From the NCBI GenBank assembly GCA_964529175.1, contig CAZGVO010000002.1, forward strand, positions 186,001 to 250,000: a stretch of DNA of 64,000 bases, given 5' to 3'. Shown here in pieces: positions 16,924-27,050 of this stretch. Position 1 is the first letter of the stretch. The number at the start of each line of letters is the position of its first letter. Origin of the DNA: JAAFJM01 sp964529175 (GTDB taxonomy: Bacteria; Bacteroidota; Bacteroidia; UKL13-3). The notes below the pieces were generated by a model, which saw only the letters and a program-made list of their open reading frames with translations, did not search any database and was not told the origin of the DNA. The position numbers and the translations under genes were made by a program.

Positions 16924-19900
16924 TTAGTGAGTCACTACTACTTTAATAGTAGCAGTTTTGCCATTTTGGCCTTCAATTGATAACATATAAATACCATCTT
17001 GTAAATGGCTTACATCTATTTTGTTATTAGTTGAAGCTTCCATGTTTTCATCAATTAGTAATTTGCCAGTAATTGAATATAATTTAATTGTTAAATTACC
17101 TGTTAAGTCTTTGCTGTTAATGTTTATTTCAGTATGAGCTGGATTTGGATAAACATTGAAATTATTTTTAAAATCAATATTGTTTACACCAACACCTGCG
17201 CCACGAACTAAAGTAATGTTAAAGATTTCGTTTGCTTTTAATGAATCAGTTGTTTCAAAAGCATACACTGTCCATTGTAATTTAATTGAATCGCCTTTAG
17301 CAATGCCATTGCTCGCTAAAACTGCATCTAACGCATCGTGAGATAAAGTTAATTTTGCATCAACACCAGCATTATCTGAAGCTAAGTTTAATAAAGGATT
17401 GATAAAATTACCTGTTAATGTAGCTGCTTTCCATTTGTAAGTAACTGCATTTGCAGCTGCTGTCCAATTAATAATAATAGGAGAGGTGCTGTTAGGTGTT
17501 ACTATCAATCGTGCATTGTTAATTGGGTTCGATAAATTAAATGCACCTAAAATACGTTTGCGTACCAAAGTAATATTCCAATCTTGATTTGCTTTTAACG
17601 AGTCGTTATTTAAGTAAGCATAAACGGTCCATTTTAAAGTAATTGAATCAGTACGTTTAATACCTAAAGTGCTTAACACATTATCAATAGTTCCGCTTGT
17701 TAAAGTTAATACAGAATCAGTTCCATTGTTATTAGAATTTAAGCGTAATAAAGGTGCCGAGAAACTACCATTTGAAGCAGTAACAAACCATTTATAGTTG
17801 GTTGCATTGGTTGATTTATTCCAATTTACATTAACCAAAGTATTGCTTGCTTCTGTAACTTCTACTCTTGCATTATTAGCAGGGGAAATTAAACTGAATG
17901 CATTTAAGGTTGGTTTGTTTCTTACCAATGTTAAGTTAAATATTTGAGTAGCTTGTAACGAGTCGCTAGTGCCTTTGTAAGCAAATACAGTCCATTTGGT
18001 TTTTACTGAATCGCCTTTGGCAATATTTAAGCTTGCTAAAATGGCATCAACTCCGCCCGATGTTAAAGTTAATATAGTATCAACTCCAGCATTGTTTGAT
18101 AATAAAGTTAATAATGGAGTAGTAAAATTACCAGTTTCGGTAGTTAGCATCCATTTGTATTTAGCAGCATTAAATGAGCTATTCCAATTAACAGTAATTA
18201 TAGAGGTATTAGCACTATCAGTTACTACTCTTGCATTGTTTGTTGGATTTAACAAGTTAAACGCAGTTAAAGGCATTTCTACAATGTCTTTTTTACGTGT
18301 GCCATATAATTGGTAACCATTGGTACAACCATTAGTTGGCGATGAACAGAATTGTGCCAAAATACCTTCAAAAATAAATGCACCTTTTGGAACACTTAAT
18401 GCAGGAGCATCTTCCACTTCTGTATCTTGACTAGCAATAATTCTTAATATTGTTGTATCTCCAGCATTTGAACCATCCCACACTGTATTATTGCTACTAG
18501 CAGCAAAAGTGGCAGCAGTGGCATTGGTTCTTAAACCGACAATTCTTACTACTTTACTTTCATATTGCTCACCATTGGTATTAATTTGTTTTAGTGTTAC
18601 TAACTCAGGTGTCGGAATAGTGGCATTCGAACTAATTTTAGTTACACGACTATTTTCACCATAAGCGCCATTACCAATATTTATTTGTGCATAGTTGTTA
18701 AAATTTCCTCTTCCACCAACTACTTCTATGCTATCGCCTTCTTTTAAACCATTGTTTAAAATGGAATCAACCATAGCTCCTGAAGCTTGACGCACGGCAA
18801 TGGCACCTGAAGCATCTTGCATATAAATAAATCTACCCCAAGCTCTGGTAATTACACCTCTTACTCTTACAGTATCAGAATTTAATGTACGTGCTTCAGC
18901 AATAGAAATAATTTGTTTTCCATTAGCAGTAGCTGGATTAAACATTTTTAAAATTTGTCCACCTTCTACTAATTCACCTGGTATGCTGTAATGCGCTTGT
19001 GTTACGGCTATGAAATTGCCTGCACCTAATATATCTTGTACATCGATAATACCTGATGATTCTTCATCTTGAGTTAAGTAATTAGCTGCACCATTTATAA
19101 AACGTGTTGAATCATGTTGTGCTAATAGTGCTAATTTATCAGTAGCAATGGTGTATTGCCAAGTTTTTCCATTATGTGCATTGTTTCCAACATCTTCTTG
19201 AATTAACACATGACCTGAATTGTCTATAGTCATGTTATCCATCATTTGTTGACCTTCAGTTCCATCTAAAACAGCTGTTATAGTTCCGCCCAATAATGGA
19301 TTATTTATATTGTTGAATCTTACTCTGTACATGCGGCTTGGTGAGTTGAATCCATTGGTAGTTACAAAGTAAAAATCATTGTGGTTTGATGGATCCCATG
19401 ATGCATCTTCAGGACGTAAGAAATTAGTTACTCCTAAAGTATTGCTCCTGTTATTTAATGATGCACCTGTCGAATCTTTTACAAAACCTAAATCAACTAA
19501 ACTAAATGTAGTATTTGGTGCAATAAATGAACCACTAACTTCTGTAGTTAAACCATTAACTGCTATACCGTAAAGTTTACCATTGGTTAAACCTGCTTTA
19601 TCTATTTCAGAACCTGCATTGGTTTTGTCTCCAACATATACATAAACCTGACCAGGAGTTGCATCATCAGTTCCGATTACAACTGTTTTGTTACCCGAAG
19701 CAGGGTTTGCTATTGAATTTTCCCACGAGAATTTACCCAAAGCAGGTAACTCATAAGTAGTACCAGCATTTATACCTGTTGCAATGTGACCAAATGCTCT
19801 TCCTTCGTTTCCTGCTTCTTCACCATTCATAAAAATGCGTTCTTGAGTTCCTAAGCCAGTTGAAGCATTGTAGAATGCTGATACTGGAGGTAAATCAGCT

Positions 19901-22900
19901 GAACAAAAACGGTTGAATGCTTTTTTAGAGGTAGTATCAGCAGGGTTATATAAAGTATAGCCTAAGCCAGGAGTGTATAAGTTTACTTTTTGAATTAAAT
20001 CAGCACCACTAACTACTGATAAGTTATTTTTATTGATTACCCATTTTGAAACAAAAGCACCTTTGGCACCGTGAGCACGGTTAATACCTAATGAATTGCT
20101 TAACTCGTGGTTAACTAATAAAGTAAAGGTTCCATTGCCATTATCGTAAGCACCAGTTCCATCAGGAATTCCTGCCATTCTGTAACTACCAATTGAATCT
20201 CCAACTGTTAGTATTGAATTGAATTTAACACCATTTGCAATAGGAGTTAAATAAGGCGTTTGTGAGCTGTTAGGACCTGCGCCTGCAAATGATATAGCTG
20301 TAGTAGGGTTAAACAATTTTACTATTTGTCCACCTTCAACTAATTCGCCTGGTATGCTGTAATGTGCTTGTGTTACGGCTATAAAATTACCGGCACCTAA
20401 TATATCTTGAACATCAATAATACCAGATGATTCTTCATCTTGAGTTAAGAAATTTGGACGACCTGATATAAATCGAGAAGAATCGTGAGAAGCAATTAAT
20501 TTCAATTGGTCGTTGGCAATTGTATATTGCCAAGTTTTAGCCAAATGAACTTGATTACCTGGATCTTCTTGAATAATTACATGTCCAAAATTATCAATAG
20601 CAATATTGTCCATCATTTTAGGTCCTTCAGTTCCATCTAACACAGCAGTAATAGTTCCACCTGTTATTGGGTTTTTAATATCATTGAAACGTAATCTCCA
20701 CATTTTGCTTGGTGCTGTAAATGAGTTGGTAGTAACAAAGTAAAAATCGTTAGGACTTGAAGGGTCAAAAGCACCATCTTCTGGTCTTAAAAACTTAGTT
20801 ACAGAAAGTGAATTACTCGCAGTATTTAAAGCAACACCAGTTGAATCTTTTACAATTCCTAAATCAACCATAGTAAATGCAGTGTTAGCAGTTGGAACAG
20901 ATGTGCTGATTTCGGCAGGTAAACCTGTAACTGATATTCCATATAATCTACCATTGGTTAAACCCGCTTTGTCCATTTCATTACCAGTATTGGTTTTTGT
21001 ACCAACATAAAAATAAACATGGCCATCAGTACCATCATCAGTGCCAGCAACTACCGTTTTATCGCCAGAGGCAGGAGAAGCAATTGCATTTTCCCACGAG
21101 AATTTGCCTAAAAGAGGTAATTCATAAGTTGTTCCGGCATTAGTACCAGTAACAATATGACCAAAAGCTCTACCTTCCAAACCACTTTCTTCACCATTCA
21201 TAAAAATACGTTCTTGAGTTCCTAAGCCAGTAGCAGCATTGTAGAATGCCGATACAGGAGGTAAATCAGCAGAACAAAAACGACTGAAAGCTTTTTTACT
21301 TGTAGTATCAGCTGGATTATAAAGCGTATAACCTACAAAAGGAGTATATAAGTTAACTTTTTGAATTAAATCAGCACCGCTAACTACCGATAAATTGTTT
21401 TTGTTAATTACCCATTTTGATACAAAAGCACCTTTTGCACCATGAGCACGGTTAATACCTAGTGTATTACCTAATTCATGGTTAACTAATAAAGTGAAAG
21501 TTCCATTTCCATTATCGTAAGCACCAGTACCATCAGGTATTCCAACCATTTTGTAACCATTCTCTGCAGCATCACCCACAGTAAGAATTGGATCTATTTT
21601 TACACCAGGAGCTTCTGGTGTTAAGTAAGCTGACTGAGTTGATACTGATAAAACAGATGGTATATAATTTACTAATTTTTTGGCACCGCTTAAACGGTAA
21701 GTAATTACATGGCTAATATTTCCTGTAGCAGTTGCTATACCATTTGCTGTTGGTGAAGTTTGTCCAAAATCATTATCATTACCAATAGCAATGGTACTAT
21801 CATTTATAATGGCCAAACCTTCAGCTTTATCTAAAGCGGCAGGCCAACCACTTGCTAATAAATCCATAGCCAATGTTTTACTAACAGGCTTTATTCCATT
21901 GTTAGCTAAGCCGGTTGAATCAGCTAAGGCTTCAATAGTTAAACCTCCGTATAAACCTGAGGTAACAGGAGTAGCTTGATTGATATTTATTAAATACATT
22001 CTTTTAATATCAGAGGTTCCTCTTGCAGCAGCATCAAGAACCAAAAAGGTACTATCATTTACAGCTGTCATGTCGCCAATTTTCCAATCTTGAGGGCGTA
22101 TTTGGTTTGCTCCTGAACTACCAACAATACCATCATTTAAATAAACCAACATTCTTTGGGTATTAGTTGCTGGGTCAATTTCTACTATTCTATGCACTCT
22201 AGATGTAGCACCAACTGCCGAGCTAGGATAATGCATCGGACTTTGTATTGCTGCATAAATCTTACCATTAGGTGTAATAGCAATTCCTTCAAAACCTCTG
22301 TTGTTTCTGCGGTATTTAAAAACAGAATCTATTTGAATATCTACTGTTTGTTTGCCTGCTAAATTAGCGTAAGGTGTATATCTTTTAATTAAAACACCAT
22401 TGGCATTTAATTGCCAAATAGTAGCTCCACCTTCTTCGCATAACCAAAAATTACCTAATTTATCTACTACTAAACCTTCTGGATCAATTCCAAAAGTATC
22501 TTTTGGAGTAGTTTTTAAACTAAAGTTAGCACAATCTAATACTGTATCGGTAGATGCAACTTCGGTAGCAGTACTTCCTAAACCAGTAGGATTAATAATA
22601 CCTGTAGCTCCATTTCCGTTAGGACGTTTGATGGTAATGGTTTTTAAAATTTGAACCGAATCACCAATAATACGTATGCGATGAATTTTAGGAGTGTATG
22701 AAGGAAATGCATACATTTTATCGTAAGTAGGGCGGCAGCTTGCTGTATTGGCATTAGCACAATCAATGTTTACTCCGCGGTCAGAACAAGTCCAAAATTC
22801 AGTTCCGTTTGTATTTGGAATAGGGAATAAAGTGGAGAAACCTGCTTCGCGGTAGTTAATACCTTGAAAAGTACCAATAGCTGGAGATACATTGTTTTTG

Positions 22901-24576
22901 TAATCTTGTAACTTGGTAATACCTTCAGTTTCTGGAGTATTTAAACTATAAAAAGCTACTGTTCCACTTACTTCGTTCGATAACATAATCATGTTTACTC
23001 CATTTGGACTTTCGCTGCTTGGAATAAAAACAATGCCTTCGGGTCCTAAATCGCCAACAGTAGCTAAGTTTGCTTGGCTTGGCGATACACTAAAGTTTCT
23101 TGAGTTAATGTATTGCACAAAATAAGGTGCTGATGGATTGGTAATATTGTAAATCATAATACCACCAATGCGCTCTAAAGCTATAAATGCATAAGTGCTG
23201 TCTTTTATTTTTCCAACAGTAATACTTTCTGGTTCTGGTCCTTTATTGTCACTTCTGTCGTCTAAAGCGTTGGTAGTGTGGCCAGCATTAAAGTATGCTG
23301 GTAATACACTTTTTATACGTTGTTCAAATTCGTCTTTACTATCCCAAACCAAAGCACCTGTGGTACTGTTCCAAATAGAAAATGAGCGAGCACCAAATGC
23401 ATAAATGCTATCTATTTTTCCATCGTTATCAAAATCACCGGTTTTATTACTAACTGTTAATCGGCCTAAATAGCTATTGGCTTTAATAGCAGCCACACCC
23501 GCAGCTCCACCAAATTTAGTAGTATCTAATACATAAGCAGCATCGCCAACTCTGTTTTCTTCATTATTAGCAGCACCCCAATCAGCGCGAGCATCACCTT
23601 CGTTAGCCGTAACCAAATAAGTTTGACTTCCGTTTTTATACGATGAAATTCCATCGGGCATAAACATACCAAAAACAGGAAAAGTATCAATTTTAGCCAA
23701 TGCTCCATTTGAGCCATTATCTCTATCTGATGGATCTAAGCCATTACCTAATAATCTGTGGTTTTTATAACCTAAAGGCAATAAATTAGTTACTGTGGCA
23801 GTGTTTATATTAACTACTGCTATGGCATTGTTTTCTTGGCAAGTTACCCAAGCTGTAGCGTTATCGTCCGAAATGGTAATGTATTCAGGTTCTAAATCTT
23901 CGGCTACGGTTGAGTTACGTAAAAAGCTAGTTCCACTTTGTATTTTTCCATAAATTCTTATTTCAGAATCAATTACAGTAGGAGCGTTAAAAGCTGTAAA
24001 GCCAGCTGTTTGTACATTGGCTTGTGTTAAATTAGCAGCTCCGTTGCTTAAATCTATAATAGAAACAGAACCTTCTGGGTCAATGGTGTAACCTACATTT
24101 GGTTCACCTTCATTGGCACATAAAAGTTTATTTCCATCCGATGTAAATATAATATGATCGGTATTAGCACCTGCTTTTACCTTGCTTATAAAGTTTCCGT
24201 TAATATCGGTAAATACTATACTACTTGGGTTGGTTTTTCCGTTGGAGTCAACTACCGCCATAGCTATTAAACCCTTTTTATTGCAAGCTATTGAATTGAT
24301 ATCAATACCATAAGGTTTAATAGAAAGTGTGGCTATTAAAACTGGACTTGCAGGATTGGCAATGTTTACAATTTTAACAGTAGTGTCGGGTCCGTTAATC
24401 ACAAACATACGTTTGGATGCAGGATCGAAAGCAGAGATTTCGGCTACACCGCCATTGGAATTATAGGTTCCAATAGAATATCGCCCTAAAAACTGCGCAT
24501 TGATTTGCGCTTTGGTTAAAATACTGCATAACGAAAACAGCATTAAACCCAATAATTTGTAAATGGAGTTGTTCAT
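16924..24576 (-). CDS. Giant T9SS-secreted multidomain protein (choice-of-anchor I, phytase-like, two PhoX/DUF839-like, SusE-like repeats)
   Basis: A 2550-residue exported protein. Order of parts: Sec signal peptide (to about 24); a beta-propeller-like 'choice-of-anchor I' region (about 30-545) containing CANEGEPN and EPESITVGK; an 'esterase-like activity of phytase' region (about 560-960) with DPEGLVVDKLGNFWLCEEGG; two tandem PhoX/DUF839-like modules (about 982-1445 and 1449-1880), each with GIPDGTGAYDNGNGTF and NGEE; an OB-like region (about 1885-2030, RVRGVITRAWGRFIYMQD); three SusE-like repeats (about 2100, 2224, 2342, each with the word NNAR); and a T9SS sorting domain (about 2460-2550). 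Likely a surface-anchored phosphatase/phytase-type protein, but catalytic competence of each part is unproven. Monocistronic, ends in a terminator. Confidence 0.85.
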   Translation of the reverse strand: MNNSIYKLLGLMLFSLCSILTKAQINAQFLGRYSIGTYNSNGGVAEISAFDPASKRMFVINGPDTTVKIVNIANPASPVLIATLSIKPYGIDINSIACNKKGLIAMAVVDSNGKTNPSSIVFTDINGNFISKVKAGANTDHIIFTSDGNKLLCANEGEPNVGYTIDPEGSVSIIDLSNGAANLTQANVQTAGFTAFNAPTVIDSEIRIYGKIQSGTSFLRNSTVAEDLEPEYITISDDNATAWVTCQENNAIAVVNINTATVTNLLPLGYKNHRLLGNGLDPSDRDNGSNGALAKIDTFPVFGMFMPDGISSYKNGSQTYLVTANEGDARADWGAANNEENRVGDAAYVLDTTKFGGAAGVAAIKANSYLGRLTVSNKTGDFDNDGKIDSIYAFGARSFSIWNSTTGALVWDSKDEFEQRIKSVLPAYFNAGHTTNALDDRSDNKGPEPESITVGKIKDSTYAFIALERIGGIMIYNITNPSAPYFVQYINSRNFSVSPSQANLATVGDLGPEGIVFIPSSESPNGVNMIMLSNEVSGTVAFYSLNTPETEGITKLQDYKNNVSPAIGTFQGINYREAGFSTLFPIPNTNGTEFWTCSDRGVNIDCANANTASCRPTYDKMYAFPSYTPKIHRIRIIGDSVQILKTITIKRPNGNGATGIINPTGLGSTATEVASTDTVLDCANFSLKTTPKDTFGIDPEGLVVDKLGNFWLCEEGGATIWQLNANGVLIKRYTPYANLAGKQTVDIQIDSVFKYRRNNRGFEGIAITPNGKIYAAIQSPMHYPSSAVGATSRVHRIVEIDPATNTQRMLVYLNDGIVGSSGANQIRPQDWKIGDMTAVNDSTFLVLDAAARGTSDIKRMYLININQATPVTSGLYGGLTIEALADSTGLANNGIKPVSKTLAMDLLASGWPAALDKAEGLAIINDSTIAIGNDNDFGQTSPTANGIATATGNISHVITYRLSGAKKLVNYIPSVLSVSTQSAYLTPEAPGVKIDPILTVGDAAENGYKMVGIPDGTGAYDNGNGTFTLLVNHELGNTLGINRAHGAKGAFVSKWVINKNNLSVVSGADLIQKVNLYTPFVGYTLYNPADTTSKKAFSRFCSADLPPVSAFYNAATGLGTQERIFMNGEESGLEGRAFGHIVTGTNAGTTYELPLLGKFSWENAIASPASGDKTVVAGTDDGTDGHVYFYVGTKTNTGNEMDKAGLTNGRLYGISVTGLPAEISTSVPTANTAFTMVDLGIVKDSTGVALNTASNSLSVTKFLRPEDGAFDPSSPNDFYFVTTNSFTAPSKMWRLRFNDIKNPITGGTITAVLDGTEGPKMMDNIAIDNFGHVIIQEDPGNQVHLAKTWQYTIANDQLKLIASHDSSRFISGRPNFLTQDEESSGIIDVQDILGAGNFIAVTQAHYSIPGELVEGGQIVKLFNPTTAISFAGAGPNSSQTPYLTPIANGVKFNSILTVGDSIGSYRMAGIPDGTGAYDNGNGTFTLLVNHELSNSLGINRAHGAKGAFVSKWVINKNNLSVVSGADLIQKVNLYTPGLGYTLYNPADTTSKKAFNRFCSADLPPVSAFYNASTGLGTQERIFMNGEEAGNEGRAFGHIATGINAGTTYELPALGKFSWENSIANPASGNKTVVIGTDDATPGQVYVYVGDKTNAGSEIDKAGLTNGKLYGIAVNGLTTEVSGSFIAPNTTFSLVDLGFVKDSTGASLNNRSNTLGVTNFLRPEDASWDPSNHNDFYFVTTNGFNSPSRMYRVRFNNINNPLLGGTITAVLDGTEGQQMMDNMTIDNSGHVLIQEDVGNNAHNGKTWQYTIATDKLALLAQHDSTRFINGAANYLTQDEESSGIIDVQDILGAGNFIAVTQAHYSIPGELVEGGQILKMFNPATANGKQIISIAEARTLNSDTVRVRGVITRAWGRFIYMQDASGAIAVRQASGAMVDSILNNGLKEGDSIEVVGGRGNFNNYAQINIGNGAYGENSRVTKISSNATIPTPELVTLKQINTNGEQYESKVVRIVGLRTNATAATFAASSNNTVWDGSNAGDTTILRIIASQDTEVEDAPALSVPKGAFIFEGILAQFCSSPTNGCTNGYQLYGTRKKDIVEMPLTAFNLLNPTNNARVVTDSANTSIITVNWNSSFNAAKYKWMLTTETGNFTTPLLTLLSNNAGVDTILTLTSGGVDAILASLNIAKGDSVKTKWTVFAYKGTSDSLQATQIFNLTLVRNKPTLNAFSLISPANNARVEVTEASNTLVNVNWNKSTNATNYKWFVTASNGSFSAPLLRLNSNNNGTDSVLTLTSGTIDNVLSTLGIKRTDSITLKWTVYAYLNNDSLKANQDWNITLVRKRILGAFNLSNPINNARLIVTPNSTSPIIINWTAAANAVTYKWKAATLTGNFINPLLNLASDNAGVDAKLTLSHDALDAVLASNGIAKGDSIKLQWTVYAFETTDSLKANEIFNITLVRGAGVGVNNIDFKNNFNVYPNPAHTEININSKDLTGNLTIKLYSITGKLLIDENMEASTNNKIDVSHLQDGIYMLSIEGQNGKTATIKVVVTH

Positions 24577-25021
24577 ATTTTATGTTAATTATGAACTGCA
24601 AAAAGAGGGTTTTAATAAAACCGAAAGGTTAACACTAAGTAACTAATACATTAATATAGTTTAACCAAATTGTTACTGGTTTTGGAGTGTTGAAGTTTGG
24701 AAGTTCGAAGTGTTAAAGTTCGAAGTTTTAAAGTTTTAAAGTTTTTATTGTTATATTGTTGTATTGTTATTAAGCATGGCGCGATTGAATTGTTAAAGGT
24801 CGGTCATTGAGCTTGTCGAAATGCGCTGCCACTGTACTTGTCCGATAGCTGTAAGATTAAAAAGTCATATTGCTTAATGTATTGATAGTAGGAAGAGTTT
24901 TTGAATAAAAAAACCGCTTTAGTTTTGGGCCAAAGCGTTTAATATTTTTACAAGCCAGAGGCTTTATAAAATGCTCACTCGCAAGATGCGAGCGAGTGCA
25001 GAGGAAGAGTTTTTGAATAAT
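24577..25021. other. Gene-free stretch with dispersed repeat fragments
   Basis: No coding sequence was seen. It contains AAGTTCGAAGTTTTAAAG-type low-complexity DNA (24690-24750), a fragment CGGTCATTGAGCTTGTC (24801-24817) that recurs in inverted form at 39050-39066, a half copy (GTCCGATAGCT, 24840-24850) of an 18-bp palindrome found complete elsewhere in the window, and one copy of a 47-bp REP-like element. Confidence 0.6.
24952..24998. repeat. 47-bp REP-like element, copy 1
   Basis: The element holds two small hairpins: AAGCC-AGA-GGCTT and CACTCGC ... GCGAGTG. A second copy with one mismatch lies at 26997-27043. Both copies are at the 3' side of a minus-strand gene. Confidence 0.75.
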
Positions 25022-25025
25022 AAAA

Positions 25026-25048
25026 CACTTTAGTTTTGGGCTAAAGTG
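25026..25048 (-). terminator. Terminator of the cation transporter gene
   Basis: CACTTTAG (25026-25033) and CTAAAGTG (25041-25048) form a perfect stem with a 7-nt loop, flanked by AAAA and GTTTT. It sits 9 bp after the stop of the minus-strand gene that ends at 25057. Confidence 0.75.
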
Positions 25049-25056
25049 GTTTTGGT

Positions 25057-25854
25057 TTATTGTTTTGATAATTTTAATATATTAATTGCTCCTTTTGCTA
25101 CTATGGCAAATACTATTACTCCAACAATAAGGTCGGGGTATTTCGAATTTGTTAAATATACCATTGTTCCTGCTACTATTACACCAAGATTTACAATAAC
25201 ATCATTTGAGGTAAAAATCATACTTGCTTGCATATGTGCCTCTTTGCTTTTACTTTTTTGTAATAAATACAAACATAGTCCGTTGCCAATAAGTGCAAGC
25301 GTAGAAATTATTATCATGGTTTGATAAGCGGGAACTGTTTCAAGGCCAATAAATCGCCTTATTACTTCTGTAAATCCAAAAATTGCAAGTATTAATTGAA
25401 AATAACCTGCTGATTTTGCAATATTGGTTTTTAAGGTAATGGTTCCTCCAACTGCAAAAAGTGCAAGTCCATAAACAATGCTATCGGCAAGCATATCCAA
25501 ACTATCAGCCACCAAACCCATAGAGTTTGAAACAAAGCCAGTTATAATTTCTAATACAAAAAAGAAAAAATTAATAGCTAAAACTTGCCAAAGCAATTTT
25601 CGCTCTTGGTTATTGTTGTTTGTAAAAGTATAATCCCGCACTGAAACACTTTCGGTTAGCGAAGTATCGAATTTCAAACTATCAAGGCGTTTAAAAATTG
25701 GTTCGTTACTTTCGGTATGAAAAACAATCAATTGTCGGTTGGCAATATCAAAGTCTAACGATTTGATGTTTGTTAAATCACCAAGCTTCATCCGTATCAT
25801 TTGTTCTTCGGATGGACAGTCCATTTTTGCTATTTTAAATGTTGTTTTTTGCAT
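25057..25854 (-). CDS. Cation diffusion facilitator-type transporter with N-terminal HMA-like domain
   Basis: A 265-residue inner-membrane protein. Residues 1-75 have the beta-alpha-beta look of a heavy-metal-associated domain (KIAKMDCPSEEQMIRMKL), but with a single Cys in place of the CxxC pair. The rest has five to six helices with the CDF signatures GLVADSLDMLADSIVYGLAL (D-x3-D metal-site pattern) and a second Asp-containing helix FTSNDVIVNLGV. CDF proteins exchange Zn, Co or Cd for protons. The usual cytoplasmic C-terminal domain is absent; the protein ends at the last helix with LKLSKQ. Monocistronic, followed by its own terminator. Metal preference cannot be read. Confidence 0.85.
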   Translation of the reverse strand: MQKTTFKIAKMDCPSEEQMIRMKLGDLTNIKSLDFDIANRQLIVFHTESNEPIFKRLDSLKFDTSLTESVSVRDYTFTNNNNQERKLLWQVLAINFFFFVLEIITGFVSNSMGLVADSLDMLADSIVYGLALFAVGGTITLKTNIAKSAGYFQLILAIFGFTEVIRRFIGLETVPAYQTMIIISTLALIGNGLCLYLLQKSKSKEAHMQASMIFTSNDVIVNLGVIVAGTMVYLTNSKYPDLIVGVIVFAIVAKGAINILKLSKQ

Positions 25855-25880
25855 AGTTTACTTTTTAGGCCTATGTGGGA

Positions 25881-25898
25881 GTCCGATAGCTATCGGAC
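25881..25898. repeat. 18-bp perfect palindrome GTCCGATAGCTATCGGAC, copy 1
   Basis: The 18-bp self-complementary sequence occurs here and identically at 39035-39052, with a half copy at 24840-24850. The surrounding DNA of the two full copies is unrelated. It looks like a dispersed intergenic element. Confidence 0.85.
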
Positions 25899-25989
25899 AC
25901 TACATTCATTATAAATCCTTAGAGCGCTTTGCTAACTCTACGGATAATGGTATTTATAGTTTAACCTTAGCGTTATTATCGTTGTTTGT

Positions 25990-26283
25990 TTAATTCTCCA
26001 TTATTTCAAAGTTTATTTTATTGCCTTCCAAATAATTTTTCAATAGGCTAATGTCGGTCCATAAGTTAGCCGAATTATATTGACAGATATAAATTCCATT
26101 TTCCTCAAACATGATAGTAATATTAGGCATTTCGCTATTGTTTTCAGCCTTTTTAAAAACTAAATATTCTTTACCTTCTAAGTTATATTTTTTCTCAAAA
26201 GCAATATTTTTGATCAATAAATCTTGAATTTCTTCGGTTTGTTTGGCAGTAAGTTTTACTTTTATTTTATACTCAAATCCCAT
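25990..26283 (-). CDS. Small hypothetical protein
   Basis: A 97-residue cytoplasmic-looking protein without signal peptide or membrane segment. It begins with a beta strand and helix (KIKVKLTAKQTEEIQDLLIKN) and has alternating strands later (NITIMFEENGIYICQYN). No family is recognised. It starts 12 bp after the gene for a two- or three-helix membrane protein on the same strand, so the two are probably one operon. A partner role is possible but not shown. Confidence 0.62.
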   Translation of the reverse strand: MGFEYKIKVKLTAKQTEEIQDLLIKNIAFEKKYNLEGKEYLVFKKAENNSEMPNITIMFEENGIYICQYNSANLWTDISLLKNYLEGNKINFEIMEN

Positions 26284-26295
26284 TTTTGTTTTACA

Positions 26296-26859
26296 TTATT
26301 CAAGTCTAAATTTTTTATAATCTATGGCTGCTATTTTAGGATATTTGGATGAATATAAAATTGGAATAGTCATGCCTTCGTTTAAATATTCATAGTACTT
26401 TTTATCTACCAAAATGTTTGCATTAACTTGTTCATTATTTTGGGTAACAAAACGAACATCTATATTTTGTGTAGTTCTTCCTCTTTTTCCATAAATTTGG
26501 GTTTTATCTATAATTACAGCTTCAGTATAAACTCCATTTTGCGCCAATTCATCAGAAGCAAAATTGGATGTTTTAACAATGAAAAAATACCCAAAAACAA
26601 AAAGAGAAGCAATGGATGCTAAATAAAATGGTACACCTATTTTGTCTAATAATTCATCAGATTTTATCCAAGTAAAAACCATCCAAAACGATAAAACCAA
26701 TGTTACCACACCACCAACTATAGCCAGTACAATGGAATAAGCTTCTGCAATATCAATAGGGAGTAGGTAAAAGAAGAAGTAAATATTGAATACCATTAAA
26801 ATTAAAGGAACAAATTTGTTTGATAAAATTTGTGACTTAACTGTTTTTTCTGTTTCCAT
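26296..26859 (-). CDS. DUF3592-like membrane protein
   Basis: A 187-residue protein with three hydrophobic helices in the first 105 residues and a soluble beta-rich C-terminal domain. That domain (YTEAVIIDKTQIYGKRGR, then VNANILVDKKYYEYLNEGM, IPILYSSKYPKIAAID) has the strand order and the conserved 'VxYxxxxP' ending typical of DUF3592-type proteins. The family function is unknown. The gene leads a two-gene unit with the small hypothetical protein downstream. Confident as a gene, moderate for the family. Confidence 0.7.
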   Translation of the reverse strand: METEKTVKSQILSNKFVPLILMVFNIYFFFYLLPIDIAEAYSIVLAIVGGVVTLVLSFWMVFTWIKSDELLDKIGVPFYLASIASLFVFGYFFIVKTSNFASDELAQNGVYTEAVIIDKTQIYGKRGRTTQNIDVRFVTQNNEQVNANILVDKKYYEYLNEGMTIPILYSSKYPKIAAIDYKKFRLE

Positions 26860-26996
26860 TTATTAAAGTGTTATAAAATTTGTTAATACTTAAAGTGCTA
26901 GATAATAAACTTTTGTAAACTTCTTAATAATAACCAAAAAAACAAAGTAAAAATACTTTTTAGAATTAAAAACTACCTGAGTTGTGCCGAAGCTTT

Positions 26997-27043
26997 AAGC
27001 CAGAGGCTTAATAAAATGCTCACTCGCAAGATGCGAGCGAGTG
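26997..27043. repeat. 47-bp REP-like element, copy 2
   Basis: It differs from copy 1 (24952-24998) by one base and has the same two hairpins. It lies 7 bp after the stop codon side of the restriction-modification gene (minus strand), so it could act as its terminator or mRNA 3' stabiliser. Confidence 0.75.
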
Positions 27044-27050
27044 TGTTATT

